Below, in pieces: positions 1 to 11,349 of a DNA stretch of 64,000 nt. Both the position numbers and the translations under genes were made by a program. The notes beneath the pieces are model-generated. The model searched no databases, was not told the DNA's origin, and saw nothing but the letters and a program-made list of their open reading frames with translations. The stretch covers positions 60,677-124,676 of the forward strand of contig CACBMB010000004.1 in NCBI GenBank assembly GCA_902540275.1. Reading direction: 5' to 3'. How positions within the stretch are numbered: the first letter of the stretch is position 1; each line of letters begins with the position of its first letter. Source of the DNA: an uncultured Pelagibacteraceae bacterium (GTDB taxonomy: Bacteria > Pseudomonadota > Alphaproteobacteria > Pelagibacterales > Pelagibacteraceae).

Positions 1-1
1 A

Positions 2-529
2 GCAAATAAAAAGTTTTTTAAATTCCTTGATAAAAATTATTTAAAAATTCTCAAATTACAAACTCCTTTTTTAGAAAATGCAATTTATGAAAGTTGTAAG
101 ATTAAAAAAAATGTTGTTGAAAAAGATGAAAATGAAAAAGACTTTAGAAAAATTCTAAATTTTGGGCATACATTTGCACATGCATTTGAGGCTACACTTG
201 GTTATTCAAAAAAACTGAATCATGGTGAAGCAGTTTTATTAGGAATGTATATAGCTTTGAGTTTTAGTAATAAAAATAAGATTTTAAAAAGAATTGAATA
301 CTCATTAATTGTAGATCATTTTATAAAATCTTCTTTGCCATCAAATATAAAAAAATTTTTTTCTAAAAAAGATATAAATAAAATCTTATCATTCATGCAA
401 AAAGATAAAAAAAATATTTCAAAAAAAATAAATCTTATTTTATTAAAGAGTATAGGGTTACCAATAATAAACAATAATTATAAAATAAATTACATCAAAT
501 CATTCTTAAAAAAAGAGTTAAATAATTAA
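2..529 (+). CDS. aroB: 3-dehydroquinate synthase, C-terminal part (5' end outside window)
   Basis: Second step of the shikimate pathway: cyclises DAHP to 3-dehydroquinate using NAD+ and a divalent metal, in the cytoplasm. An open frame runs from the left edge to a TAA at 527-529. The visible part holds the two metal-binding stretches of the family, NFGHTFAHAFE and LNHGEAV. The N-terminal NAD-binding half is missing because the window cuts the gene, so it is not evidence of a broken gene. The last 12 nt overlap the end of the convergent bolA gene. The identification is strong from the motifs; the true start cannot be given. Confidence 0.9.
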   Translation, partial: ANKKFFKFLDKNYLKILKLQTPFLENAIYESCKIKKNVVEKDENEKDFRKILNFGHTFAHAFEATLGYSKKLNHGEAVLLGMYIALSFSNKNKILKRIEYSLIVDHFIKSSLPSNIKKFFSKKDINKILSFMQKDKKNISKKINLILLKSIGLPIINNNYKINYIKSFLKKELNN

Positions 530-778
530 TATTTGTAACGAATGAATAAATTTTTTCATTTCATAATCTAAGATTTTATAAATTTTTTTATTGCTATTTA
601 GTCTACTTATTTTTTTTAATTGATTAGACTCTATTGTAATCTTAATATGAAATTTGTTTGGATTATTTCCTGCATGTTTTGCATGAAGAAAAGATTTGTC
701 TTCTATAACAATATTTTCAACCAAAATTTCTTTTTGTATTTTTTTTTTAATTATTGCAATTAATTCATTTATATTCAT
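518..778 (-). CDS. BolA family protein
   Basis: An 86-residue protein with the BolA-fold signature: a central SFLHAKHAG stretch with conserved histidines, then HIKITI and a short C-terminal helix. BolA proteins usually partner a monothiol glutaredoxin in iron-sulfur trafficking or iron sensing, and some act as transcriptional regulators. That is family knowledge, since no glutaredoxin is visible here. It is divergent from the J-domain / cobS / cobT genes, an order I know from other alphaproteobacteria, which hints at a shared process. I leave the symbol empty because alphaproteobacteria carry several BolA paralogues. Confidence 0.85.
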   Translation of the reverse strand: MNINELIAIIKKKIQKEILVENIVIEDKSFLHAKHAGNNPNKFHIKITIESNQLKKISRLNSNKKIYKILDYEMKKFIHSLQILII

Positions 779-794
779 AAATATTAACTATATC

Positions 795-1322
795 ATGAAA
801 AATATTTGTGACTGGAATAATTGTAAAGAAATAGGTCAATATAAAGCACCTATTGAAAAAGATAATAGCAAGAAATTTAGAATGTTATGTTTAGAACATG
901 TCAAAGAATTCAATAAAAACTGGAATTATTTTTCTGGTATGAATGATGAGCAAGTTATTAACTTTTTAAAATCAGATATGACTTGGCACAAACCCACACA
1001 AAGTTTCAGTTCCTCTGATAATTTTTTTAAGATCTTATGGAACAACACACTTAAAGATGAGTTTGATAAAGAAAAATTTAAAAGTAGTTTTAATCACATG
1101 CGTCAATTTAAATTTGACCATAAAGATATAAAAGCTTTTGGTATTTTGGGCATTTCAGTAGGTTTAAAATGGAATAAAATTCAAGAAAAATTCAAAATGC
1201 TTGTCAAAAAATTTCACCCTGATATGAATTCTGGTAATAAAAAATACGAAGAAAAACTTAAACTTATTACATTGGCATATACGCAATTAAAAAACACATA
1301 TAGAGAAAAAATTGACTCCTAA
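795..1322 (+). CDS. J-domain (DnaJ-like) protein
   Basis: A 175-residue protein with a C-terminal J domain including the diagnostic HPD tripeptide at residues 141-143, which stimulates Hsp70 (DnaK) ATPase activity. The N-terminal part has paired cysteines (CDWNNC and CLEH) that could bind a metal; this is inference. I use the ATG at 795 rather than an in-frame start at 696, because the upstream 33 residues are hydrophobic, would lie antisense inside bolA, and do not resemble the family. Its end overlaps the TTG start of the cobS-like gene by 11 nt, so the two are probably translationally coupled. It may be a dedicated co-chaperone for the following AAA+/vWA pair. Confidence 0.85.
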   Translation: MKNICDWNNCKEIGQYKAPIEKDNSKKFRMLCLEHVKEFNKNWNYFSGMNDEQVINFLKSDMTWHKPTQSFSSSDNFFKILWNNTLKDEFDKEKFKSSFNHMRQFKFDHKDIKAFGILGISVGLKWNKIQEKFKMLVKKFHPDMNSGNKKYEEKLKLITLAYTQLKNTYREKIDS

Positions 1323-2286
1323 TTTAAACATTCAACCTGATATTAAAGTTTCAGTAAAACAAACATTTGGAATTGATACTGAAATGGAGGTTGATGCTTT
1401 TTCAAAAAAAAATGAATATGTACCTGAAATTGATAAAAACTATAAGTTTGATAGAGATACAACATTAGCTGTTATCTCTGGTTTTGCATTTAATAAACGG
1501 GTTTTAGTCCAAGGTTATCATGGAACAGGTAAATCAACTCATATAGAACAAATTGCTGCAAGATTAAATTGGCCATGTATAAGAGTAAATCTAGATAGTC
1601 ACATAAGTAGAATCGATTTAATCGGTAAAGATGCCATAGTCTTAAAAGATGGAAAACAAATAACACAATTCAATGAAGGAATATTACCTTGGTCAATACA
1701 AAATGCTGTTGCTTTAGTATTTGATGAATACGATGCTGGAAGACCAGATGTAATGTTTGTGATACAAAGAGTTTTAGAAGCTGAAGGAAACTTTACTCTT
1801 CTTGATAAAAATAAAGTCATACAACAAAATAAATTTTTTAGATTATTTGCAACCTCAAATACAGTTGGATTGGGTGATACGACTGGACTATATCATGGTA
1901 CTCAACAAATAAATCAGGGACAAATGGATAGATGGAACATTGTCACAACATTAAATTATCTAAGCCTAGATAAAGAAATGGAAATTATTTTAGCTAAAAA
2001 TAAAAGTTTAAATAATCAAAAAGGCAAAGAAAAAGTTTCAAATATGATAAAAGTGGCTTCCTTAACTAGAAAAGGTTTTATCGCTGGAGATATATCAACA
2101 GTAATGAGCCCAAGGACTGTATTACATTGGGCAGAAAATACGGAAATTTTTAAAGATGTTGGGTATGCTTTTAGGGTTACATTTTTAAATAAGTGCGATG
2201 AAATAGAAAAAAATACTATCGCAGAATATTATCAAAGATGTTTTGGTGAAGATTTACCTGAGTCATTGGTAAATATTCAAATTTAA
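1312..2286 (+). CDS. cobS: CobS-like AAA+ ATPase (MoxR-type)
   Basis: A 324-residue AAA+ protein of the CobS family. The Walker A motif GYHGTGKST is at residues 68-76 and a Walker B-like VFDEYD follows. In true cobaltochelatase, CobS and CobT form a chaperone-like motor that works with CobN to insert cobalt into the corrin ring. No cobN or other cobalamin gene is in the window, so the chelatase role is doubtful. The start is TTG at 1312; the first in-frame ATG, at 1384, would drop about 24 residues that look family-like (SVKQTFGID). cobT follows directly with no gap. The symbol reflects homology, not proven function. Confidence 0.85.
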   Translation: MTPNLNIQPDIKVSVKQTFGIDTEMEVDAFSKKNEYVPEIDKNYKFDRDTTLAVISGFAFNKRVLVQGYHGTGKSTHIEQIAARLNWPCIRVNLDSHISRIDLIGKDAIVLKDGKQITQFNEGILPWSIQNAVALVFDEYDAGRPDVMFVIQRVLEAEGNFTLLDKNKVIQQNKFFRLFATSNTVGLGDTTGLYHGTQQINQGQMDRWNIVTTLNYLSLDKEMEIILAKNKSLNNQKGKEKVSNMIKVASLTRKGFIAGDISTVMSPRTVLHWAENTEIFKDVGYAFRVTFLNKCDEIEKNTIAEYYQRCFGEDLPESLVNIQI

Positions 2287-4092
2287 ATGAGTAATAAAAA
2301 AGAAACAAATCTCAAAGAAAAACTCAAACAAGCACTGACCTCAACCGCTAGAGTAATTTCAGACGATTTTTCTTTAAAAAAAAAGAATGAACAAAATAAG
2401 AGTTCAAACGAATTTGATTTTTTTAATTTAGAAAATTTTAATTCAAAAAGTGATTTTATAAAAGCTAGAGCGGAATCAGATACTGCAGCTCTTAAAAAAA
2501 AATTTTCTAATGAAGAAATTCATAAAAAAAATTTACCATCAAATTTATCGTGTAAAAGCCTTTATTCGATTGCAGAAAAAGTAAGATATGAGGCTTTAGG
2601 TTCCTTAATGTTAAAGGGAGTAAAAAAAAATCTGCAAGACAACTATAATCAAATTGTTGGATTAAAAAGAAAAGATCAACTTAAATCTAAAGATGATGTT
2701 CCTATAATTGAAGCTTTTGAGCTATATATGCTTAAGAAATTTCACGGTATAAAATTAAATTCTCTGACTAACACAATGTTAAATTTTTGGGAGAAAGATT
2801 TTGATCAAGCTATTGAGAAACATATTAATTTCTTAAAGGAAAACTTGGAGGATCAACAAAAGTATTCCTCAAAATTTTCAGAAATACTTCAAAAAATGGA
2901 TATATTGCAAAATGAAGAAGATGAGCAAACTAATGAGGAAAATCAAGATAATGATCAAAATAATTTATCAAATGATGATCAAGAAAATAACTCTGATGAA
3001 AAAAAAGATCAAAATAAAGATGAAGAAACCGAAACTAGCTTAGACTCAGACTATGATATTGATGAATATAAGCTAGAAGAACAATTAGTTGATACTGACT
3101 CTGATCAAAACTCTGATGAACAAGTTATTCAGAAGAGAAATATAAATGATTTAAATTTAGAATATAAGATATTTACCAATCAGTTTGATGAAATGACTAA
3201 AGCAGAAAATTTAGAAAATTCAGATGAAGCAATAAAATTACGTAAAACCTTAGATCAACAACTCATAGGGTTTCAAGATGTCATAACTAAACTAGCAAAT
3301 AAACTTCAAAGACAATTATTAGCAAAACAAAATAGAGCTTGGGAATTTGATTTGGAAGAAGGATTGTTAGATAGTTCAAAATTACCTAGAGTTATAATGG
3401 ATCCTTACAATTCTTTATCTTTTAAAAAGGAAAAAGATTTAGATTTTAAAGATACTGTCGTGACCTTATTAATAGATAATTCAGGGTCTATGAGAGGAAG
3501 ACCAATTACTATAGCAGCAATTTGTGCAGATATTTTATCAAGAACTCTAGAACGTTGTTCTGTAAAAGTCGAAATATTAGGTTTTACTACAAAAAATTGG
3601 AAAGGTGGAAAAAGTAGAGAATTTTGGAATAAAAAAGGAAAACCAAAAACTCCTGGACGATTAAACGATCTGAGACATATAATTTACAAAAGTGCAGATA
3701 CACATTGGCGTATATCAAAGAATAATTTGGGCTTAATGTTAAAAGAAGGGTTGTTAAAAGAAAATATAGATGGTGAAGCTATACTATGGGCTTTTAATAG
3801 ACTAAAAAAAAGAAAAGAAGAAAGAAAGATCCTTATGGTTATTTCAGATGGTGCTCCAGTAGATGACTCGACTTTATCAGTAAATTCTGGTGATTTTTTA
3901 GAAAAACATTTGAAAAAAATTGTTAAACATATTGAGGATAAAACAGAAATCGAAATATTAGCTATTGGAATCGGTCATGATGTTTCAAGATATTATAATC
4001 GTGCTATAAAAATTACAGATGTAAATGAATTGGGTGATGTAATGATTTCTCAACTTGGTGCACTTTTTGATAAAAAAAATAAATTACATTAA
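2287..4092 (+). CDS. cobT: CobT-like von Willebrand factor A protein
   Basis: A 601-residue partner of the CobS-like ATPase. It has a basic N-terminal region, a very acidic low-complexity middle (roughly residues 210-280, rich in Asp, Glu, Asn and Gln) and a C-terminal vWA domain. The metal-ion adhesion motif DNSGSMRG begins at about residue 397, and DGAPVDDST lies downstream. MoxR-type ATPase plus vWA pairs act as metal-insertion or chaperone machines; in the named family the target is cobaltochelatase CobN, which is not seen here. It starts immediately after the cobS stop. Its stop codon overlaps that of the convergent regB-like gene by 4 nt (TTAA). Confidence 0.85.
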   Translation: MSNKKETNLKEKLKQALTSTARVISDDFSLKKKNEQNKSSNEFDFFNLENFNSKSDFIKARAESDTAALKKKFSNEEIHKKNLPSNLSCKSLYSIAEKVRYEALGSLMLKGVKKNLQDNYNQIVGLKRKDQLKSKDDVPIIEAFELYMLKKFHGIKLNSLTNTMLNFWEKDFDQAIEKHINFLKENLEDQQKYSSKFSEILQKMDILQNEEDEQTNEENQDNDQNNLSNDDQENNSDEKKDQNKDEETETSLDSDYDIDEYKLEEQLVDTDSDQNSDEQVIQKRNINDLNLEYKIFTNQFDEMTKAENLENSDEAIKLRKTLDQQLIGFQDVITKLANKLQRQLLAKQNRAWEFDLEEGLLDSSKLPRVIMDPYNSLSFKKEKDLDFKDTVVTLLIDNSGSMRGRPITIAAICADILSRTLERCSVKVEILGFTTKNWKGGKSREFWNKKGKPKTPGRLNDLRHIIYKSADTHWRISKNNLGLMLKEGLLKENIDGEAILWAFNRLKKRKEERKILMVISDGAPVDDSTLSVNSGDFLEKHLKKIVKHIEDKTEIEILAIGIGHDVSRYYNRAIKITDVNELGDVMISQLGALFDKKNKLH

Positions 4093-5369
4093 ATTTTTAA
4101 TAGATCACTATTTTTCCACTTAATTGTTATTTCTGCGCCACTTCTTACTTCAGAATTTCTACAATTGATTGACGCAAAATTTTTTTCTAATAAAGTCTTT
4201 CCAATAAATATTCCCAAGCCTAAACCTGTTTTATTTTTATGATTTGGATTAAATCCTTTTAAATAAGGCTCTCCTATTTTAGACAAAACATCACTAGAAT
4301 AACCTTCGCCATCATCTTCAATTGTTATTTCGGTGAATTCATTATCACTTTTTAAATTTATAAAAACATTTTTTGAGCTAAATTTATTTGCATTACCAAT
4401 AAAATTTCTTAATCCATAAACAATTTCAGCAGATTTCGTCATCTTTTTTGAGTTTGAGTCTTGGTCAAAATTAAAAATAAAATTTTTTTCACTTGTTTCT
4501 TTAAACGAGGATATAATTTCTTTAAGATATTCTTTCATAGTAAAATTTTCATCAATAAATTCATCTTCTTCAAGAGGGTTTAAAGACAGGCGTCTTAGAA
4601 TTTGATTACATCTTTCTACTTGACTTGATAATAATTTTATATCTTGCTGTACTTCCTTATTATCTTTAAATTGTAATAAAAGTTCTTGTGAAATAATCTT
4701 TATTGTTGACAATGGTGTACCTAAAGAATGAGCTGCTGCAGCTGCTTGACCTCCTAAAGATAACATCTCATGCTCTTTAGCCATTACCTCTTCCATCTTA
4801 TTCAATGCCTCTTTTCTTTTTCTTGATTCTGTTCCAAAAATAAAAGCAAAATAATTCAAAAAAACTAAGGATATTATTAAAGCAATAGGTATTGAGTAAA
4901 AATAATATTTATCAATGTGAAAATGTTCATTTAAAGGTGAAGGTAAATCTTTGTGATAAAATGTAAGAAAAATAAGAGCTGATACAGTTATAATTACTAA
5001 TAATAAATTAGTTCGGATGCCTAAATTTGTTGAGGCAAATATACTTGGGATAATTAAAAAAATCACAAATGGGTTTACTATGCCTCCCGTCAAATAAATT
5101 AATAATGCTAATTGGAAAATATCTATATTTAAAAAAACAAAAGCTGATCTACTTGATAGTTGAGTCTTTTTATATAAAAAGATTAAATAAAAATTGCTAA
5201 GGATACCAATAAAGATAATAAAAGTTGATAAAAGATAATCAAAATTGAATTGAAAGTAAAAAAAGACAATATTTACTGATATTAATTGACCAATTATAGC
5301 TATCCATCTAAGTGAAATATAAGTGGATTTCTTTAAAGAATAGTATTTCGAAGTCTCAAAAAACTCCAT
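4089..5369 (-). CDS. regB: RegB/PrrB-type redox-sensing histidine kinase
   Basis: A 426-residue membrane histidine kinase. About six hydrophobic segments occupy residues 20-180, then the H-box [11 protein letters not shown] with the phospho-acceptor His214, and a C-terminal GHKL ATPase domain (GLGLGIF). Two marks of RegB/PrrB are visible: the quinone-site motif GGIVNPF at 95-101, and a cysteine at 254 in QVERCNQIL, where the redox-active cysteine of RegB is expected. In the family it senses respiratory redox state through ubiquinone and phosphorylates RegA. No regA is next to it. It lies two bases downstream of gyrB on the same strand and probably shares its transcript. Confidence 0.85.
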   Translation of the reverse strand: MEFFETSKYYSLKKSTYISLRWIAIIGQLISVNIVFFYFQFNFDYLLSTFIIFIGILSNFYLIFLYKKTQLSSRSAFVFLNIDIFQLALLIYLTGGIVNPFVIFLIIPSIFASTNLGIRTNLLLVIITVSALIFLTFYHKDLPSPLNEHFHIDKYYFYSIPIALIISLVFLNYFAFIFGTESRKRKEALNKMEEVMAKEHEMLSLGGQAAAAAHSLGTPLSTIKIISQELLLQFKDNKEVQQDIKLLSSQVERCNQILRRLSLNPLEEDEFIDENFTMKEYLKEIISSFKETSEKNFIFNFDQDSNSKKMTKSAEIVYGLRNFIGNANKFSSKNVFINLKSDNEFTEITIEDDGEGYSSDVLSKIGEPYLKGFNPNHKNKTGLGLGIFIGKTLLEKNFASINCRNSEVRSGAEITIKWKNSDLLKI

Positions 5370-5371
5370 TT

Positions 5372-7465
<2,094 letters not shown>

Positions 7466-7515
7466 TTATGTAAACAAATTAAAAGTTATATATAAATGAA
7501 TTATTTTATTTAATA

Positions 7516-8373
7516 ATGATAAAAAAATTTTACATAAAAATTATTAATATTTTGCTTATTATTATTATTAAATTATTGGTATTTATCAAAAATAAAGTGA
7601 GAAGAATTAGAAAAATAGAATTTGAATATTTTTCAGATAAATATCGATTATATACAAAAAAATATTTCTTTATCATTTTTGGAAAAGATAAATATATTTC
7701 GAAAGAAACCTATGTGAATGGTCCACATGATTATCATTTATTTAAAAAATCTAAAACGTTATTAAATAAAAAAATTAAGTATCTAATTGATGTTGGAGCA
7801 AATATTGGAACATTTTGTATACCTCCCACCAAAGATAGATTAATTAAAAAATGTATAGCTATAGAGCCTGTTGAGAAAATTAATGATATTCTTAAAGTAA
7901 ATATAATCCTTAATGAATTAAATGATAAAATAAAAACCTATAAATATGTTATCTCAGATAAGAAAAATGAAAATTTATCCTTAACTTTAAATAAAAACAA
8001 TTATGGTGATAATAAATTTAAAATAAGTAAAAATAGAAAAAAAAACTTTCCTATAGTTAAACTAGACTTTTTTATTAATTATTTTGATTTAAATCAATTA
8101 TTAATAAAAATAGATGTACAAGGTTTTGAAAATAAAGTTTTAATGAGTGCAACTAAATTTATAAATAAAAGTGTGCCATTAATAATTGAATTTGATCACA
8201 ACTTTATAAGACAAGAGAATTCACATAAAATCATAAGATTGATAAAAAGTAAATATAACTTCTTTTCTTTATTAGATAAAAAAAACGTTGAAAAAGAAAA
8301 AATTGAAAATTTTGATAAAATTTTTTATAAAATCCAAAAAAATAAAACTCACCTGAATTGTTTAATATATTAG
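7516..8373 (+). CDS. FkbM family methyltransferase
   Basis: A 285-residue SAM-dependent methyltransferase. The SAM-binding motif LIDVGANIGTFC is followed by AIEPV and, near the C-terminus, KIDVQGFE, the FkbM-family signature. The first 25 or so residues are hydrophobic and may anchor it to the membrane. FkbM enzymes O-methylate sugars or secondary metabolites; in SAR11-type genomes they are common in surface-glycan regions. That substrate is inferred from the glycosyltransferases nearby. It is divergent from gyrB and convergent with tRNA-Ser. Confidence 0.85.
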   Translation: MIKKFYIKIINILLIIIIKLLVFIKNKVRRIRKIEFEYFSDKYRLYTKKYFFIIFGKDKYISKETYVNGPHDYHLFKKSKTLLNKKIKYLIDVGANIGTFCIPPTKDRLIKKCIAIEPVEKINDILKVNIILNELNDKIKTYKYVISDKKNENLSLTLNKNNYGDNKFKISKNRKKNFPIVKLDFFINYFDLNQLLIKIDVQGFENKVLMSATKFINKSVPLIIEFDHNFIRQENSHKIIRLIKSKYNFFSLLDKKNVEKEKIENFDKIFYKIQKNKTHLNCLIY

Positions 8374-8376
8374 TTG

Positions 8377-8466
8377 TGGCGGAGAGAATGGGATTCGAAC
8401 CCATGAAAGGGTTTCCCCTTTACACGCTTTCCAAGCGTGCGCCTTCAACCACTCGGCCACCTCTCC
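8377..8466 (-). tRNA. tRNA-Ser (anticodon GGA)
   Basis: Read on the minus strand, a 90-nt cloverleaf starts GGAGAGG and ends with an encoded CCA. The seven-base acceptor stem pairs with one G-U. The anticodon arm is CACGC/GCGTG around a loop containing GGA, there is a long variable arm as in class II tRNAs, and the T arm has GGTTCGAATCC. It decodes UCC/UCU serine codons. It sits between the FkbM gene and a methyltransferase, at the side of a glycan islet; tRNAs often flank variable regions, but no attachment-site duplication was found. Confidence 0.97.
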
Positions 8467-8468
8467 AA

Positions 8469-9269
8469 TTATTTAAAAAATTTCATCAATTTAAATGAAT
8501 TAATCAGAAAAATTAAATATGTAAAATTTGTTTTAGTGTTAAAAAATTTTTTTATTTTATAAAAAAAACTATCTTCGCTCAAAGAAGCTCTAAATTCTTT
8601 TGGATTAATACTTAGTTTATTATTTCTCACTTCTTTATTCATTTTAGATAATTTTCTATCAATATTAAATACTGTGATCGACTCAAAATTATAAATTGAA
8701 TAAATATACTTGCTTAAGGAAAAATTTTGTTTTTTTAAACCTGGATATCTAGAATTAATATCATCTATTAGTTTTTTTGTATAATTTATAAAAGAATATT
8801 TACTAGGATTATACCACTTATCTTTAATATAACTTGTATGAATATCTTCAGTTATAAGAATTCCTCCATCTTTAATATTTGGAATACAACTGTTTACAGT
8901 TTTTATTTGCTGATAATTTGTATGACCTCCGTCATCTAAAACTATATCGACTTTTCCATATTTTTTAAAAAATTTATTCCAAAAATCATCTCTGCTTTGA
9001 TCGCCAATTAATATATCAAACCCATATTTTTCAAACCTTTTGATATCTGGATTTAAATCAATTCCTATTATTTTTGCTTTTTTTCCAAAAAAATTTCTCC
9101 ACATAAATAAAGAACCACCTGAAAAAACACCTATTTCAACAAAGATTATTTTTTTATTTCTAAATCTTGTTAACAAGGAGTCATAAATAGGAAAATAATT
9201 AAAATATTTTAATGAAAAGTATTTGCTTTTTTTAAATGCCTTAAATGTCAGTGTTTTTTTATAGTTCAA
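8469..9269 (-). CDS. class I SAM-dependent methyltransferase
   Basis: A 266-residue protein with a Rossmann methyltransferase core: VEIGVFSGGSLFMW (SAM motif I), IGIDLNPDI (acidic residue for the ribose), then IVLDDGGHTN and GGILITEDIH. The DDGGH and ED stretches resemble the metal-dependent sugar O-methyltransferases of the MycE/CmcI-like group; I infer this from pattern only. The C-terminal 80 residues are basic and hydrophobic without a recognised motif. It begins 2 nt upstream of tRNA-Ser in coordinates and belongs to the glycan islet. The substrate is unknown. Confidence 0.75.
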   Translation of the reverse strand: MNYKKTLTFKAFKKSKYFSLKYFNYFPIYDSLLTRFRNKKIIFVEIGVFSGGSLFMWRNFFGKKAKIIGIDLNPDIKRFEKYGFDILIGDQSRDDFWNKFFKKYGKVDIVLDDGGHTNYQQIKTVNSCIPNIKDGGILITEDIHTSYIKDKWYNPSKYSFINYTKKLIDDINSRYPGLKKQNFSLSKYIYSIYNFESITVFNIDRKLSKMNKEVRNNKLSINPKEFRASLSEDSFFYKIKKFFNTKTNFTYLIFLINSFKLMKFFK

Positions 9270-9320
9270 AATATTTTTATAAAATGTTTTTTTTTAATTA
9301 TTAATATAATAGTAATTAAT

Positions 9321-10154
9321 ATGAAAAGAATATACCAAGAAATAGAAATTTTAACAATTACATATAAATCAGATCATATTATTGAAAAATGTTTATCAAA
9401 CATTGATGAAAATTTTAAAATTACAGTTGTAGAAAACTCTGATAATAAAATTTTAAAGAAAAAAATTGAAAAAAGAAAAAATGCTAAATGTATATTAACA
9501 AATTCAAATCTTGGTTTCGGTTCTGCATTTAATATTGGTGCAAAACAAATTAACTCTAAATATATTTTCCATTTAAATCCTGATGTAGTTATCAATTCTG
9601 ATGTTATTTTTAAAATGTATGAAGTTGCTCAGGACATTAATGATCTTGGCATTTTATCCTGTAAAGAAAGTACAAATATAACCGAAATTTTAAATCAAGA
9701 TAGATTAGATGTCGAGGAAGTCGATAATGTAAAAGGATTTGTGATGTTAGTTAATAACTTAAATTGTAAAATATCTGGATATTTTGATGAAAATTTTTTT
9801 TTATACCTTGAGGAAATTGATTTATGTAAAAGATTGAAGCTTCTTAATAAAAAAATTTATATATCAAAAAATATTTTTGTAAAACATTTGGCTGGAAAAT
9901 CTCATGATCCAATCTATTCAGAGAAAATGGAAATTCAAAGAAATTGGCATTATATGTGGTCTTTATTCTATTTTAACAAAAAACATTATGGTTTCTTTAA
10001 AGCTTATAGATTAACTATTGGAAAATTTTTATCAGCATATTTCAAATTAAATTTTTATTTTTTCATAAACAAAAAAAAGTACTTAATTTATAAACATAGA
10101 TTTTTAGGATTACTTAATAGTTATTTAAATAAAAAATCAAGTTTTAGAATTTAA
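9321..10154 (+). CDS. glycosyltransferase family 2 (rhamnosyltransferase-like)
   Basis: A 277-residue GT-A fold glycosyltransferase of the WbbL type. Visible motifs are TNSNLGFGSAFNIG, LNPDVVI (the DxD-like metal/nucleotide site) and YFDENFFLYLEEIDLCKRL, the acceptor-side ED motif typical of rhamnosyltransferase-like members. Such enzymes add a sugar to a lipid-linked or polysaccharide acceptor at the cytoplasmic face of the inner membrane. It ends one base before the convergent methyltransferase gene. The donor sugar cannot be read from sequence. Confidence 0.85.
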   Translation: MKRIYQEIEILTITYKSDHIIEKCLSNIDENFKITVVENSDNKILKKKIEKRKNAKCILTNSNLGFGSAFNIGAKQINSKYIFHLNPDVVINSDVIFKMYEVAQDINDLGILSCKESTNITEILNQDRLDVEEVDNVKGFVMLVNNLNCKISGYFDENFFLYLEEIDLCKRLKLLNKKIYISKNIFVKHLAGKSHDPIYSEKMEIQRNWHYMWSLFYFNKKHYGFFKAYRLTIGKFLSAYFKLNFYFFINKKKYLIYKHRFLGLLNSYLNKKSSFRI

Positions 10155-10155
10155 T

Positions 10156-11349
10156 TTATTTTTCTAATTTATATTTTGGAAAACAAATAATAAAAAAATC
10201 TTTTTTATTAGGTCTAACTTTTTTGACTCTAGCTTTAATTTCATTATAAAAATTCCAAGCAAGTGGTAATAGAGCTATATCTTCATTAAAAGTTTTTAAA
10301 AAATTTATTGGTTTGATTGGTATTTTACTTCCAGGACAAAATTTGTTTTGTTTGAGTTTATTATCATCAATAATATAGTCTAACTTGATCTTGGCAAAAT
10401 TTAAAAATGTGTTTGCTTTAGCTGCAGCACCATAACCAATTACTATTTTTTCTTTTTTAATATTTCTTACATTATTTTTAATAATTTTAACTTTTCTTGA
10501 GCATTCATTAGCCCATTTTTTATAATAAGAATAATTTAAAAATTTTTCTTTTTTAAGAATTTTTTTAATTTTATTTGAATTTGAATTCAATTTTATAACA
10601 AACAAATAACTTGAGCCATGTATTGTTTTTTTTTCTACATTGTGCAATTTTAATTTTACTCTTTTAATTAATTGGTGCATGCTTTTTACATTAAAAAAAT
10701 TTATATGTTCATGATAAATTGTATCAAATTCTCTATTTTTACACATATCTGCCTGACTAGTTTGAATAATTAATGTGCTTTTTTCATGCATAAGTTTTTT
10801 TAAATTAGATAATAAATCAAATGGTTTTGGATTGTGTGCAAACGAATTTTGAAGAATTATTAAATCAAATTTTTTATTAATTTTTTTAATTATCTTTTTA
10901 TTTAAAAAATCACAATATATTTTATGTTTTTTTGAGGAAATTTTAAAAATGTTTTTTGCAGGATCAACACCATAGGTTTTATAACCTCTTTTTTTAAAAA
11001 CATCTAGTTGTGACCCATCATTACAACCAATATCTAAAATATTTTTATAAACAATTTTAGATGAATTTTTAATGCAAAAATTATAAAACTGCTTCATATA
11101 TCTAAGATAAGTTTGTGTTGTTCCACTTACATAATCATAATTTCTATAAATTATTTTCGGATCAACAGCTATAGATAATTGTAAATGAGTGCAATCTAGG
11201 CAAGTATTTACTTTAAGCTCATATTTTTTTTCTATTGCATTTTTTTTTTTTTGATATGAATTTGCTAAAGGTTGTTTGTTAAGATCAAAAATTTTAGTTA
11301 TTCTTTTTGATCCACAGGCAAGGCAGTTTTTTATTTTTATGAAAGCCAA
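10156..11349 (-). CDS. sugar C-methyltransferase-like protein (zinc-binding plus SAM domains)
   Basis: A 397-residue three-part protein. An N-terminal zinc-binding domain (CLACGS and CLDCTHLQL) is followed by a SAM methyltransferase core (NILDIGCNDGSQL) and a C-terminal Rossmann-like domain (IGYGAAAKANTFLNF). This architecture is that of NDP-hexose C-methyltransferases such as TylCIII/NovU, and of related polysaccharide enzymes. Its start overlaps the end of the upstream NDP-sugar dehydratase by 13 nt. The two probably act in sequence: 4-keto sugar formation, then C-methylation. The pathway is inference; the domain assignment is firm. Confidence 0.82.
   Translation of the reverse strand: MAFIKIKNCLACGSKRITKIFDLNKQPLANSYQKKKNAIEKKYELKVNTCLDCTHLQLSIAVDPKIIYRNYDYVSGTTQTYLRYMKQFYNFCIKNSSKIVYKNILDIGCNDGSQLDVFKKRGYKTYGVDPAKNIFKISSKKHKIYCDFLNKKIIKKINKKFDLIILQNSFAHNPKPFDLLSNLKKLMHEKSTLIIQTSQADMCKNREFDTIYHEHINFFNVKSMHQLIKRVKLKLHNVEKKTIHGSSYLFVIKLNSNSNKIKKILKKEKFLNYSYYKKWANECSRKVKIIKNNVRNIKKEKIVIGYGAAAKANTFLNFAKIKLDYIIDDNKLKQNKFCPGSKIPIKPINFLKTFNEDIALLPLAWNFYNEIKARVKKVRPNKKDFFIICFPKYKLEK

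Noticed and set aside
8377..8466. tRNA-Ser as an integration site for an island
   Set aside because: No integrase and no repeat of the tRNA 3' end found in the flanking 8 kb.
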